Made by a program: the position numbers and the translations under genes. A stretch of DNA of 64,000 nt from Streptococcus mitis (lineage in GTDB: Bacteria > Bacillota > Bacilli > Lactobacillales > Streptococcaceae): NCBI RefSeq assembly GCF_002005545.1, contig NZ_LBMT01000001.1, positions 126,579 to 190,578 of the forward strand. The letters are read 5' to 3'. The notes below the pieces were generated by a model. It was not told the origin of the DNA. It made no database searches and worked only from the letters and a program-made list of their open reading frames with translations. Of the stretch, positions 36,274 to 47,613 are shown in pieces (positions within the stretch are counted from its first letter, which is position 1; each line of letters starts with the position of its first letter).

Positions 36274-37119
36274 TTATACAAATAAACGGACAAAGCTATA
36301 AAGCAATAAGATACTACCAAGCACGATGCGGTATTTACCAAAAAGGGTAAAGTCGTGTTTTTTCACATAACTGGTCAAGAAACGAATAGCGATCATGCTG
36401 ACTGCAAAAGCGACTCCCATAGCAACCAAGAGCAAGAACAATTGCCCAAAGCTCAAGAGCTGTCCTGCTTTTATAAATTTGAAAATCTTTAAGGCACTAG
36501 CTCCGAACATAACAGGAATTCCAAGATAGAAGGTAAATTCTGTCACAACAGAACGACTGGTTCCATTTAACAAACCACCGACAATCGTTGCTCCAGAACG
36601 GCTAGTTCCTGGTAAAAGGGCAAGAACTTGGAAAAGACCGATATAGAAAGCTGTCGTATAAGGAAGTTTGTCCAACTCTGTTACACTTGGCTCTATTGCA
36701 CGCGCTTTATTGCGCTTTTCCAAATAGATAAAGGCAATCCCGTAGATAATCAACATGAGAGCAACAGAAACCATATTATGGAAGTGGGTATCAAACCAAT
36801 CATCAAATTTAAAGACGGCAAGTAAAGGCAAAGTGGCAACCAAGACCTTCAACCACAGTCTCCAAGTCTTACGAACTTCCTGCTTGTCCTTAGTCGGTTT
36901 GAAAGGATTGAGCTTGTTAAAGTAAATGACCATAACCGCTAAAATCGCACCAAGCTGAATCACGACATTAAACATGGACATAAAAGATTCATTCTGATTT
37001 TGGTATTGGATAAATTCCTCTGCTAAAATCAAGTGACCTGTACTGGAAATCGGCAACCATTCCGTAATTCCTTCAACAATCCCGAAGAAGATAGATTTTA
37101 AAATTTCAATAAGATACAT
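36274..37119 (-). CDS. uppP: Undecaprenyl-diphosphatase
   Basis: 281 residues, about eight membrane helices. Both BacA/UppP signatures are present: [19 protein letters not shown] (about 17-35) and [15 protein letters not shown] (about 168-182). It dephosphorylates undecaprenyl pyrophosphate to recycle the lipid carrier for cell-wall synthesis and gives bacitracin tolerance. Monocistronic, sharing a terminator with dinB. Confidence 0.96.
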   Translation of the reverse strand: MYLIEILKSIFFGIVEGITEWLPISSTGHLILAEEFIQYQNQNESFMSMFNVVIQLGAILAVMVIYFNKLNPFKPTKDKQEVRKTWRLWLKVLVATLPLLAVFKFDDWFDTHFHNMVSVALMLIIYGIAFIYLEKRNKARAIEPSVTELDKLPYTTAFYIGLFQVLALLPGTSRSGATIVGGLLNGTSRSVVTEFTFYLGIPVMFGASALKIFKFIKAGQLLSFGQLFLLLVAMGVAFAVSMIAIRFLTSYVKKHDFTLFGKYRIVLGSILLLYSFVRLFV

Positions 37120-37166
37120 AGATTACTCCTTTTTCTATCTTCCATTATAGCATATTTTAGCTCTCT

Positions 37167-39059
37167 TTAAAAGGCACCGATACTGCCACCACCTCCGCCT
37201 CCAGAGAAGCCACCGCCAGAACTTCCACTTCCAGAAGATACGGAGTAGGTGCTTGCTGTATTTGCGACACTAGCATAATGGCTCATTTGCGCGCTTGAAT
37301 GATAAAACATACTATGCCAGCCATAAGCTACATAAAGATTGATATCTGGATTTTCCACTTTAATCTGATGAACCTTCATCAAATGACTAACCTTGTCCGC
37401 ATAGCCAAATAAGGTCGCATAGACCAAGAGGCGATTCCAGACCACAATACTTTCCAATTCAGCCTGATCCAATCGTGCAATCTCACGCAACATATTTTCA
37501 AAACTGGTCCAGAGATAGTAGACTTCTGCTCCTGCTTCATTTAGGACACCATCACGATTATCTAATCGAAGCTTCCAATAATAGAAAACAGCCAAAACCA
37601 AACCTAGAAAACCAAGTATTGGCAGGAGGAGGTAAAGATAGCCATAAACATCCAAACTGTACAAGAACAAACCAAATCCGATAAATAGGGACAAGATAGT
37701 CAAGACCCCCATACCCACTTGCAAGGCCTTTTCTCCACCAGTCAAGGGACGATAATAATCTGGGAGCCCCCAGAAGGAAACTCGTTTTCTCACTCCTTCT
37801 TGCATCTGGTTCAATACTTCTTCAAAAGAAGATTTGAGCTGACGCCCCTTTGCTTGAATCCGTTTTTCATCAGAAACTTTGGCTCTACGATAAAGACTAT
37901 CGGATACCTTGTAATCCGCAAACAAATTGGAAAGAGTTTCTTCTTTTTTACCTGAAAAAGTCAGATTTAGACAGTCTCTCTCAAAGCTTGACAAACCATC
38001 TTCTTTTACTAGCCTCAAACCAACTGCATCTCCTTCTGAAATAATAGAAACATTCCCACGGTCTATCACATCTAACAAGGTAGCTTGAATAAGTTGATCA
38101 AAGGTAAATTTACCTGCTCCTTTTGTTAGAGGACTCACTTCCTCCAAGGAGGTCGAGTAAACCGCCTCTGATAAAACCATAGGCTCTAATTCCATTGGTG
38201 GTTCATAGAGACGATGATTTTTGGCATATTTGACGGAAGGAGTGGTCTTTCTTCTATAGATGAAATAGAAGCAGATGCTCAATAACAGAGAGATAGAAAG
38301 TATCGAAGGGAAGACCCACGTAAGGAGTTGTTTACTTTGCTCTTTGTCTTTAACAATCGAGTCTTCTATCTTATTAAACTCTTCTAAACGATTCCCTTTC
38401 AATCCCTGATCCCTAGCATTAGCAAAATCGGTCCGAGGCCAGTAGGCATGCAACTCAACTCCACGCTTAGCTGGAAGATTGTCTAAACGGATAGTATAAT
38501 CAAGATTACTCTTTTCAACCGTTCCCTCTCTAAAAAGTTTCCCTGTATGGAAAAAGAGTTTTTCAGCCCCCTTGTCTCCCCTTACATGAAATTCAAACTT
38601 TCCAATAGTCCCTGAACTATCTGTTAAAGGTTGCCAATTTAATTCAGCGATATCATCATAAAGGAAAAGCAAATTCTTTAAGTTCCAAACGAGGTCAACT
38701 TCAACTGTGTCGCCTTCTTGACCTGGATTATAAACTTTAACAGTATAACCATCTGCTCCTTCTATCACTTCGCTAGTAACGTCTGCTAGTTCAGCACCAT
38801 TTTTCGCAGCCTGAACCTTTGGATGAGGATCAATGTCAAATCCACTAGGCATCTTGCCAGCACGTCCAAGTCCCACGATTTGGCCCTTAAAATCCTCCTC
38901 AAACTGGTAAACTATCTTCTGTCTAAATTCTGCCGTATTATCTGCATGAATATACAAATCTCCTTGATAAGAGTTTATCTTGAAATCAATAGCAAAAACA
39001 GAGAGTGGAAGAAGGCAAAACAAGCCTAACACCAGTAAGAAAAAAGTTTTTTTCATCAA
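37167..39059 (-). CDS. DUF2207-family membrane protein
   Basis: 630 residues. Signal peptide (about 1-23, FFLLVLGLFCLLPLSVFA), extracellular DUF2207 domain (about 24-240), one helix (about 246-266), a cytoplasmic region, then two helices (about 445-490). The end is serine- and glycine-rich (SGGGFSGGGGGGSIGAF), typical of the family. Function unknown; such proteins are common in Gram-positives near cell-envelope genes, and uppP is next to it. Confidence 0.85.
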   Translation of the reverse strand: MMKKTFFLLVLGLFCLLPLSVFAIDFKINSYQGDLYIHADNTAEFRQKIVYQFEEDFKGQIVGLGRAGKMPSGFDIDPHPKVQAAKNGAELADVTSEVIEGADGYTVKVYNPGQEGDTVEVDLVWNLKNLLFLYDDIAELNWQPLTDSSGTIGKFEFHVRGDKGAEKLFFHTGKLFREGTVEKSNLDYTIRLDNLPAKRGVELHAYWPRTDFANARDQGLKGNRLEEFNKIEDSIVKDKEQSKQLLTWVFPSILSISLLLSICFYFIYRRKTTPSVKYAKNHRLYEPPMELEPMVLSEAVYSTSLEEVSPLTKGAGKFTFDQLIQATLLDVIDRGNVSIISEGDAVGLRLVKEDGLSSFERDCLNLTFSGKKEETLSNLFADYKVSDSLYRRAKVSDEKRIQAKGRQLKSSFEEVLNQMQEGVRKRVSFWGLPDYYRPLTGGEKALQVGMGVLTILSLFIGFGLFLYSLDVYGYLYLLLPILGFLGLVLAVFYYWKLRLDNRDGVLNEAGAEVYYLWTSFENMLREIARLDQAELESIVVWNRLLVYATLFGYADKVSHLMKVHQIKVENPDINLYVAYGWHSMFYHSSAQMSHYASVANTASTYSVSSGSGSSGGGFSGGGGGGSIGAF

Positions 39060-39194
39060 CTAAGCCCCCTTTTTATCTTTGCTATCATTATATCATTTTT
39101 TCTCAAGTAAGGGCTTACCTATATTGAAAAATAGAGTTTTTTTCGATAAAATAGGAGACAGTTATTTTTTAATAGATTAGAAATAGGAGAAATC

Positions 39195-40760
39195 ATGAGA
39201 AAAATATACTTATCTATTTTCACAAGTCTCTTGCTGATGCTAGGACTTGTCAATGTTGCTCAAGCCGATGAATATTTACGCATCGGGATGGAAGCAGCAT
39301 ATGCTCCCTTTAACTGGACTCAGGATGATGATAGCAATGGAGCTGTCAAAATCGATGGGACTAACCAGTATGCTAACGGATACGATGTTCAAATCGCCAA
39401 GAAAATCGCTAAGGACTTAGGTAAAGAACCTTTGGTTGTTAAAACAAAGTGGGAAGGTCTAGTCCCTGCCCTTACTTCTGGTAAGATTGACATGATTATC
39501 GCAGGTATGAGTCCAACTGCCGAACGCAAACAAGAAATTGCCTTTTCAAGCAGTTACTACACTAGCGAACCAGTTCTACTAGTCAAAAAAGATTCTGCCT
39601 ACGCAAATGCTAAATCTTTAGATGACTTTAATGGTGCGAAAATCACTTCTCAACAAGGTGTCTACCTCTACGACTTGATTACACAAATCCCGGGTGCTAA
39701 AAAAGAAACAGCCATGGGAGACTTCGCTCAAATGCGCCAAGCTCTTGAGGCTGGTGTCATCGACGCCTATGTTTCTGAACGCCCTGAAGCACTGACTGCC
39801 GAAGCTGCTAACTCTAAGTTTAAAATGGTTCAAGTAGAGACAGGTTTTAAAACTGGGGAAGAAGATACAGCTATCGCCATTGGACTTCGTAAAGATGATA
39901 ACCGTATTAGCCAAATCAATGCCAGCATTGAAACCATTTCAAAAGACGATCAAGTTGCCTTGATGGATCGTATGATCAAGGAACAACCTGCCGAAGCTAC
40001 AACAACTGAAGAAACTAGCAGTAGTTTCTTTAGCCAAGTCGCTAAAATTCTTTCTGAAAACTGGCAACAACTTTTGCGTGGTGCTGGTGTCACTCTTTTA
40101 ATCTCTATCGTCGGAACTATCACAGGTCTCATTATCGGTCTTGCCATTGGTGTTTTCCGTACTGCTCCCCTCTCTGAAAATAAAGCTATCTACGGCCTAC
40201 AAAAACTAGTCGGCTGGATTCTCAATGTCTATATCGAAATTTTCCGTGGTACACCAATGATTGTTCAATCAATGGTTATCTACTATGGAACTGCCCAAGC
40301 TTTCGGGATCAACCTTGACCGTACACTGGCTGCTATCTTCATCGTTTCAATCAATACCGGTGCCTACATGACTGAAATCGTCCGTGGTGGTATCCTAGCA
40401 GTTGATAAGGGACAATTTGAAGCTGCGACTGCTCTTGGTATGACTCATAACCAAACCATGCGTAAGATTGTCCTACCTCAGGTAGTCCGTAACATCCTAC
40501 CAGCAACTGGTAATGAATTTGTCATCAATATCAAAGATACATCTGTATTGAACGTTATCTCTGTTGTCGAACTTTATTTCTCAGGAAATACAGTGGCAAC
40601 GCAAACCTATCAATACTTCCAGACATTTACAATCATCGCCGTGATTTACTTTGTCCTCACCTTCACCGTAACACGTATCCTACGCTTCATCGAACGCCGC
40701 ATGGACATGGATACCTATACTACAGGTGCTAACCAAATGCAAACGGAGGATTTGAAATAA
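39195..40760 (+). CDS. Amino-acid ABC transporter, fused substrate-binding protein and permease
   Basis: 521 residues. Signal peptide (about 1-24, ending VAQA), periplasmic-type binding domain (about 25-258, [32 protein letters not shown]), a linker, then a GlnP-type permease (about 285-505) with the EAA-like loop [21 protein letters not shown]. Imports polar amino acids, probably glutamine or glutamate class. The ATPase gene overlaps its stop by one base. Confidence 0.92.
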   Translation: MRKIYLSIFTSLLLMLGLVNVAQADEYLRIGMEAAYAPFNWTQDDDSNGAVKIDGTNQYANGYDVQIAKKIAKDLGKEPLVVKTKWEGLVPALTSGKIDMIIAGMSPTAERKQEIAFSSSYYTSEPVLLVKKDSAYANAKSLDDFNGAKITSQQGVYLYDLITQIPGAKKETAMGDFAQMRQALEAGVIDAYVSERPEALTAEAANSKFKMVQVETGFKTGEEDTAIAIGLRKDDNRISQINASIETISKDDQVALMDRMIKEQPAEATTTEETSSSFFSQVAKILSENWQQLLRGAGVTLLISIVGTITGLIIGLAIGVFRTAPLSENKAIYGLQKLVGWILNVYIEIFRGTPMIVQSMVIYYGTAQAFGINLDRTLAAIFIVSINTGAYMTEIVRGGILAVDKGQFEAATALGMTHNQTMRKIVLPQVVRNILPATGNEFVINIKDTSVLNVISVVELYFSGNTVATQTYQYFQTFTIIAVIYFVLTFTVTRILRFIERRMDMDTYTTGANQMQTEDLK

Positions 40761-41500
40761 TGACACAAGCAATCCTTGAAATTAAACACCTCAAAAAATC
40801 CTATGGCCAAAACGAAGTGCTAAAAGACATTTCACTCACTGTCCACAAGGGAGAGGTCATCTCTATCATCGGAAGCTCTGGAAGCGGGAAATCGACCTTC
40901 CTACGCTCCATTAACCTACTTGAAACGCCAACTGATGGACAAATTCTTTATCATGGACAAAACGTCCTCGAAAAAGGCTATGACCTCACGCAATACCGTG
41001 AAAAACTAGGGATGGTGTTCCAATCCTTTAACCTCTTTGAAAATCTTAACGTACTTGAAAACACAATTGTCGCTCAGACAACTGTCCTTAAACGCGAACG
41101 TACAGAAGCTGAAAAGATCGCCAAAGAAAACCTTGAAAAGGTCGGCATGGGAGAACGCTACTGGCAAGCAAAACCGAAACAACTCTCAGGTGGTCAAAAA
41201 CAACGTGTGGCCATCGCTCGTGCCCTTTCAATGAATCCTGACGCTATTCTCTTTGATGAACCAACATCAGCTCTCGATCCAGAAATGGTTGGAGAGGTCC
41301 TCAAAATCATGCAAGATCTGGCTCAGGAAGGCTTGACTATGATTGTCGTAACCCATGAAATGGAATTCGCCCGTGATGTCTCTCACCGTGTTATCTTTAT
41401 GGATAAGGGTGTGATTGCTGAAAAAGGCAAACCAGAAGACCTCTTCACCAATCCTAAAGAAGACCGTACAAAAGAATTCCTTCAACGCTATCTCAAATAA
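40760..41500 (+). CDS. Amino-acid ABC transporter ATPase
   Basis: 246 residues, GlnQ family. Walker [10 protein letters not shown] (about 38-46), signature [15 protein letters not shown], Walker [17 protein letters not shown]. Drives the fused permease encoded just upstream. A terminator follows. Confidence 0.94.
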   Translation: MTQAILEIKHLKKSYGQNEVLKDISLTVHKGEVISIIGSSGSGKSTFLRSINLLETPTDGQILYHGQNVLEKGYDLTQYREKLGMVFQSFNLFENLNVLENTIVAQTTVLKRERTEAEKIAKENLEKVGMGERYWQAKPKQLSGGQKQRVAIARALSMNPDAILFDEPTSALDPEMVGEVLKIMQDLAQEGLTMIVVTHEMEFARDVSHRVIFMDKGVIAEKGKPEDLFTNPKEDRTKEFLQRYLK

Positions 41501-41507
41501 AAAGAAA

Positions 41508-41534
41508 AGGCTGCATCAATCGTGCAGTCTTTTT
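41508..41534 (+). terminator. Terminator after the amino-acid transporter
   Basis: GGCTGCA/TGCAGTC stem (7 bp with one G-T pair) and TTTTTG. Confidence 0.8.
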
Positions 41535-41543
41535 GCTGTTCTC

Positions 41544-41695
41544 ATACTCTTCGAAAATCTCTTCAAACCAAGTCAGCTTCGCCTTGCCGTAGGTATATGT
41601 TACTGACTCTGTCAGTCTTATTTACAACCTCAAAGCAGTGCTTTGAGCAGCCTGCGGCTAGCTTCCTAGTTTGCTCTTTGATTTTCATTGAGTAT
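41544..41695 (+). repeat. BOX element (boxA-boxB-boxC)
   Basis: ATACTCTTCGAAAATCTC (boxA), CTGACTCTGTCAGTCTTATT (boxB), ending GATTTTCATTGAGTAT (boxC). Very similar to the copy at 32324-32476. Confidence 0.9.
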
Positions 41696-41743
41696 CAAAA
41701 TGAAAAGGCAGACCTTATTCAAGAATCCGCCATTATCCAAAGA

Positions 41744-41959
41744 TTAATCTTCAAATTTTTCATGATTTTTTTCATAGAAATCAATTAAACCTAGAGCTGT
41801 TTCAAATGAAATATTTTTTACTTTTGCACGACCCTGCGCTAGAGCAATGATAGACATTTCACGCGCATTCGTTTCTTTAGAGATACGGTAGCCTGTGATT
41901 TTCTTATCACGAACCCAGCCAACAACTGATTCTACTTTTTCAAAGTTTGACTTAGCCAT
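41744..41959 (-). CDS. Small helix-turn-helix-like protein
   Basis: 71 residues. The middle (TGYRISKETNAREMSIIALA) looks like a compact helix-turn-helix of the phage/plasmid regulator type, followed by an amphipathic helix (ISFETALGLIDFYEKNHEKF). It has a good TAGGAGAAG ribosome site 5 bp before the ATG. No partner gene is adjacent: a BOX element lies downstream and an 830-bp gene-free gap upstream. Target unknown. Confidence 0.6.
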   Translation of the reverse strand: MAKSNFEKVESVVGWVRDKKITGYRISKETNAREMSIIALAQGRAKVKNISFETALGLIDFYEKNHEKFED

Positions 41960-42789
41960 GTTCTTCTCCTATTTTCTTCTTTACGTTATATTATTCTATA
42001 CGTTTTTATGTCTTTTGTCAATAAAAAAACATATATTCAATAAAATAAATGATCCAGAATCTTCTTACTTCCTTTTTAAAGCCGATAATATATAGGTTTT
42101 TGCTTACTATAACCCATTAGTATGCTCCTAAAAAACAATTGCATTATTAAACTTTAAACTCGTAAAAATATTCATGTATACTGAATGCCAGTTTCTCAAT
42201 AGGATAGACAGGATTTACTATTTCATTCTATATATTCCTTTTAAATCAACAAGTCCACTAAAGATAGTCTTTCACTCCACACTATCTCTAAACCATTCCG
42301 TTTTCTTTCTCCTTCTTTGGTTCCTTTCCTGTCCTTATCTATATCTTATTTATTTCACAACCGGTACTACTTACATTGTCCAATCTTGCACCTTCTGATT
42401 ACACACCCGCTTTCCAGCTAGTCATTTAAAAATAGTATCACTAGCTGTTTCATGTCTAGCACTATTGTTTATCTCACGAGTTTTTTCAGCCGACTCACCT
42501 AGCAACCATCTCACAAACATTGATTATTTTTTCTGATTCCTATTATATTTAGCGAAAGTTCAAATTAGGGATATATACAATTGGGGATTTCAAAAAATTT
42601 CCTTATATATAGTAAGTAATTCTGTCGCCTTAATATAAACAGAATCAAAAATAATAGGTGCTATAGTGAGTTGTAGTAGAAATAGCACGATAGATTTCCT
42701 AAGTCCATAGGAATCGCCCCCTTTCTTCACCCTCATTATAACACCTATACATCAGTTGTGCAAATAATATGATATTTTTTTATTAGTCC
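41960..42789. other. 830-bp AT-rich gap without a recognisable gene
   Basis: No open frame with a ribosome site and no family likeness on either strand. It contains AT-rich and pyrimidine-rich stretches, with ATTAGGGATATATACAATTG around 42566 and a ACCTATTA/TAGGTG-type word near 42655. Probably the scar of lost genes. The ilvA terminator region may overlap its right end. Confidence 0.5.
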
Positions 42790-44043
42790 TCAGACAAGCA
42801 TATTATAGAGCGTTTCATTACCATTTAAGTTAATATAAGCTGGATCAAAACCTTCCATTCGACGAATCAATCCTGCATAATCATGCTTATCTGCCAAAGC
42901 GATCCCAATTAAGACTGGGCCTGTACCCTTGCTAGCTCGCTTGATATACTCAAATCGTGTGATATCATCATTTGGTCCCAGGATATCATTTACAAACTCA
43001 CGCAGAGCACCTGGACGCTGTGGAAAATTGACCACAAAGTAATGCTTGATCCCATCATAAATCAAGGCACGTTCTTCCATTTCTGGCATACGGTTGATAT
43101 CATTATTTCCTCCAGAAATGATACAACAAATGGTTTTCCCCTTGATATATTCAGCTAAAACTTCTAAAGAGGCGATACTAGCCGCTCCAGCAGGTTCTGC
43201 GACAATCCCTTGCTTAGAGTAGAGGTCAATCAAGGTTTCAGAAATCAATCCCTCATCGACACCTACCAAAGTTTGAACATGTTGACGAGTTGCCTCATAG
43301 GTCAATTGACCTACCTTTTGTACAGCAATCCCATCCGCAAATTTGTCAATTTCTTTGAGTTTGACTGGACCACCAGCTTCAAAGGCAGCCTTCATGGAAC
43401 GTGCTCCATTAGCCTCTACCCCAATGACTTCAATTTCTGGACTTGTTTCCTTGATATAGGTAGAAACCCCAGCAATGAGACCGCCACCACCAACAGGGAC
43501 CAAGACAGCATCAAAATCAATCGATTCTTTTCGAGCTTCTTCTAAAATCTCATAAGCAACTGTCCCTTGACCAGCTTGAACATGAGCATCATCAAAGGGA
43601 TCAATAAAGGTACGATTTTCAGAAACTGTAAATTCTTGAGCTGCTTTAGCTGAGGCATCAAAGGTATCTCCAACTAGTTTAATGGTCACGAAATCCCCAC
43701 CAAAAAAGCGAACCTGCCCAATTTTTTGTTGCGGTGTAGTAATGGGCATAAAAATAGTAGCAGGAATTTTCATCTCATTACAAGTATAGGCAACTCCCTG
43801 CGCATGATTTCCCGCAGAGGCACAGACTACCCCACGCTCACGCTCTTCCTTGCTGAGCTGAGAAATAGCATAATAGGCACCACGAATTTTAAAAGAGCGA
43901 ACACGTTGGGCATTTTCCTTTTTCAAATAAATCTTAGCATCATACTTCTCCGATAAATAATGGTCATAATCAAGCGGTGTATTAACGACCACACCATTCA
44001 AGACCTTGTGAGCCTTGATTATATCTTTTGAACTTAACATCAT
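42790..44043 (-). CDS. ilvA: Threonine dehydratase (deaminase), biosynthetic
   Basis: 417 residues. PLP-binding lysine in VRSFKIRGAYYA (about 48-59), glycine loop PVGGGGLIAGV (about 187-197), and one C-terminal ACT-like regulatory domain (FVVNFPQRPGALREFV onward), the short Gram-positive form. First step of isoleucine synthesis: threonine to 2-oxobutanoate. Lies 111 bp after ilvC, beyond a terminator. Confidence 0.96.
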   Translation of the reverse strand: MMLSSKDIIKAHKVLNGVVVNTPLDYDHYLSEKYDAKIYLKKENAQRVRSFKIRGAYYAISQLSKEERERGVVCASAGNHAQGVAYTCNEMKIPATIFMPITTPQQKIGQVRFFGGDFVTIKLVGDTFDASAKAAQEFTVSENRTFIDPFDDAHVQAGQGTVAYEILEEARKESIDFDAVLVPVGGGGLIAGVSTYIKETSPEIEVIGVEANGARSMKAAFEAGGPVKLKEIDKFADGIAVQKVGQLTYEATRQHVQTLVGVDEGLISETLIDLYSKQGIVAEPAGAASIASLEVLAEYIKGKTICCIISGGNNDINRMPEMEERALIYDGIKHYFVVNFPQRPGALREFVNDILGPNDDITRFEYIKRASKGTGPVLIGIALADKHDYAGLIRRMEGFDPAYINLNGNETLYNMLV

Positions 44044-44109
44044 TTTCTCCTAGACTATTTCATACTTATCGCAATCCATCCTCTTAAAAGTGAGATGAAT
44101 TGATTATAA

Positions 44110-44134
44110 AAGCGAGTTAGTCCCCCAACTCGCC
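44110..44134 (-). terminator. Terminator between ilvC and ilvA
   Basis: GCGAGTT/AACTCGC stem with an 8-nt loop, followed on the minus strand by TTTTATAA; a weak T run may allow some read-through into ilvA. Confidence 0.7.
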
Positions 44135-44154
44135 TTCACCTTAATTTCTATCCA

Positions 44155-45201
<1,047 letters not shown>

Positions 45202-45243
45202 TTATTGCCTTTTAGGCTGGTTTAACAAATTTAAGTTGGATTT

Positions 45244-45720
45244 TTAATCGCGGGTAAATCCAGTTGCACCCGTTCTAGCAATATTACGAATACCGTATGG
45301 TCGAATGACTCGCAATAGAGCTTCACTCTTTTCAGCATTTCCTGTCATCTGAATGGTAATCGAGCTTGGCGCTACGTCTACCACTGTTGCACGGAAAGGT
45401 TGAATAATAGCTAGAATCTCAGCTCGTTTCTCAGCTGGCGCTGACATCTTAACCAAAATCACCTCTCGCTCCAAATGAGGTTTATCCGTAATATCACGAA
45501 TGCGAATTACATCAATCTGACGATTGAGTTGCTTGATGATTTGCTCAACTTCATCATGTGAAGCTACATCAATAATTATGGTGATGCGCGATACATTCGG
45601 ATCTTCTGTTGCTCCAACAGAGATGCTTTCGATATTAACCTGACGGCGAGACAGGACACCGGTAAAGCGGTTGAGGACTCCTGAACGATTTTGTAGTTTT
45701 GCTGTTAACATTCTACGCAT
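45244..45720 (-). CDS. ilvN: Acetolactate synthase small (regulatory) subunit
   Basis: 158 residues. ACT domain at the start (LTAKLQNRSGVLNRFTGVLSRR, about 5-26 in part) and the C-terminal ALS_ss domain with IRPYGIRNIARTG. Confers valine feedback on IlvB. Overlaps ilvB by 8 bp. Confidence 0.96.
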   Translation of the reverse strand: MRRMLTAKLQNRSGVLNRFTGVLSRRQVNIESISVGATEDPNVSRITIIIDVASHDEVEQIIKQLNRQIDVIRIRDITDKPHLEREVILVKMSAPAEKRAEILAIIQPFRATVVDVAPSSITIQMTGNAEKSEALLRVIRPYGIRNIARTGATGFTRD

Positions 45721-47413
45721 GGAACTTCACCCCCAACATCTCATGATTACTCTTACCAGCTGGTACCATTGGTAACACCTGCTCCTTACGAGAAATATCT
45801 ACCTCGATTAGCATAGGAACATTCTCAGTGATGACTTCAAGGTCTTGAGCCAAGGTCTCAGGATTGTCAAACTTATAGTTTTTAATGCCATAAGCCTGTG
45901 CCATCAATTGGAAATCAGGAAGGGTATCAAAGACTGACTCTGATGTTCTACCTTCATAGAAGGATTCCTGCCACTGGCGAACCATTCCAAGTGAGTGATT
46001 GTTCAGCATAACCACCTTGATTGGCACTTTGTAAATATTCAAAATAGCCAATTCTTGGTTGGTCATTTGGAAACCACCATCCCCAACGAACAAGACTACT
46101 TCCTTATCTGGGTTAGCAATTTTAGCACCGATTGCTGCTGGAATTCCGAATCCCATTGTTCCCAAACCGCCTGAAGTCACTAACTGACGTTCATTTTGGT
46201 ATGGATAATACTGGGCTGTCCACATTTGGTGTTGACCAACGTCTGTTACCACAATGGCATCCCCGTTCGTCAATTCACCAATTCGTTCAATAACGGCTTG
46301 CGGTTGAACCACACGCTCTTTCTTGTCATAAGAACGAACACGGTTCTTATCTTTAGTAACTTTCTCAATCCATTTCTCAGTATTGTTATGAACTATTGGT
46401 TCCGCCAACAACATTTGCAAGGCCTTCTTAGCATCTCCAACTACAGGAATATCTGCACTGATAATCTTACCAATCTCAGCTGGGTCAATATCAATGTGGG
46501 CAACCTTGGCATTCTTAGCGAAGGTCTTAGGATTCCCCGTCAAGCGGTCATCGAAACGGCAACCAATACTAATCATAAAGTCCGCTTCCGTCATGGCAAT
46601 ATTAGCTGCGAAAGACCCGTGCATGCCTCCCATTCCAAGGAAGAGTGGATGAGTCGTTGCAATCGTACCTTGTCCTAAGAGACTAGTTACCACTGGAATT
46701 TGATAGCGTTCTGCAAATTCATTTAGTTCCGCAGCAGCTTCAGCATAACTAATTCCGCCACCAGCTAACAAGACTGGCTTTTTAGCCTTGGATAATTGCT
46801 TCAAGATTTTCTTGATTTGCATATCATTTGGCTCAAGAGTCGGCTGATAGCTTGGTAAATTCACTTCTGGTGAATAGATGAAGTCTGTTTCTAAAGCAGA
46901 TACGTCTTTAGGTAGGTCAATGACAACTGGCCCTGGACGTCCTGTAGTTGCGATATGGACAGCTTCCGTAATGATACGAGGGATATCAGCTGTCTCACGA
47001 ACTTGGTAATTGTACTTAGTGATTGGCATGGTAATTCCCACGATATCTGCCTCCTGAAAGGCATCCTTTCCAATCCCTGCTCGCGCCACCTGACCTGTAA
47101 AGACCAAAAGGGGAACGCTATCGCTCATGGCATCTGCAATCCCTGTAATGGCATTTGTTGCTCCTGGTCCGCTAGTGACGACGGCAACACCCAACTTTCC
47201 AGTTGATTTGGCATAACCTTCAGCTTCATGCAAACAACCTTGCTCATGGCGTCCTAGAATGTGGCGAATGCCTTTAAAATTATATATCGCATCATAAAAA
47301 GGCAAGACAGCACCACCAGGATAACCAAAGATGGTATCAATTCCTAAATCACGAAGTGTTTCCAAAACTAGGTCCGACCCCGTCTTAGGAGATTCTAAAC
47401 TGATTTTCTCCAT
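45713..47413 (-). CDS. ilvB: Acetolactate synthase large (catalytic) subunit
   Basis: 566 residues. ThDP enzyme: GYPGGAVLPFYDAIY (about 34-48), glutamate in GRHEQGCLHEAEGYAK, and the Mg/ThDP motif VGDGGFQMTNQELAIL near 448-463. Condenses pyruvate with pyruvate or 2-oxobutanoate. First gene of ilvBNC, with a CodY-like box upstream. Confidence 0.97.
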   Translation of the reverse strand: MEKISLESPKTGSDLVLETLRDLGIDTIFGYPGGAVLPFYDAIYNFKGIRHILGRHEQGCLHEAEGYAKSTGKLGVAVVTSGPGATNAITGIADAMSDSVPLLVFTGQVARAGIGKDAFQEADIVGITMPITKYNYQVRETADIPRIITEAVHIATTGRPGPVVIDLPKDVSALETDFIYSPEVNLPSYQPTLEPNDMQIKKILKQLSKAKKPVLLAGGGISYAEAAAELNEFAERYQIPVVTSLLGQGTIATTHPLFLGMGGMHGSFAANIAMTEADFMISIGCRFDDRLTGNPKTFAKNAKVAHIDIDPAEIGKIISADIPVVGDAKKALQMLLAEPIVHNNTEKWIEKVTKDKNRVRSYDKKERVVQPQAVIERIGELTNGDAIVVTDVGQHQMWTAQYYPYQNERQLVTSGGLGTMGFGIPAAIGAKIANPDKEVVLFVGDGGFQMTNQELAILNIYKVPIKVVMLNNHSLGMVRQWQESFYEGRTSESVFDTLPDFQLMAQAYGIKNYKFDNPETLAQDLEVITENVPMLIEVDISRKEQVLPMVPAGKSNHEMLGVKFHA

Positions 47414-47491
47414 TGTTCCCCTTTCTCTTCTCTTAAAAATAACTTGTTACTATCATACCACTTTTTCAAAATTTTTCAAGACAAAAGAAGA

Positions 47492-47506
47492 AATTTTCTG
47501 AATTTT
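47492..47506 (-). promoter_or_regulatory. CodY-like box upstream of ilvB
   Basis: AAAATTCAGAAAATT on the minus strand, two differences from the CodY consensus AATTTTCWGAAAATT, about 80 bp ahead of the ilvB start. CodY represses branched-chain amino acid genes when isoleucine, leucine and valine are plentiful. Confidence 0.6.
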
Positions 47507-47580
47507 CTATTTTAACGTTTATTTATGAATGTTATTTTTGTTTTTATTAAAAAGATACCGATTTCATTTACTGAAAAAGA

Positions 47581-47604
47581 AAAAAGAACTGATTTCTCAG
47601 TCCT
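47581..47604 (-). terminator. Terminator after fakA
   Basis: GGACTGA/TCAGTTC stem with a 4-nt loop and a T run on the minus strand, 10 bp after the stop. Confidence 0.8.
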
Positions 47605-47613
47605 TCATTAATC

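Noticed and set aside
42174..42398. Hydrophobic 74-codon plus-strand frame
   Set aside because: No ribosome site, biased AT/pyrimidine composition, and no recognisable family; likely chance.
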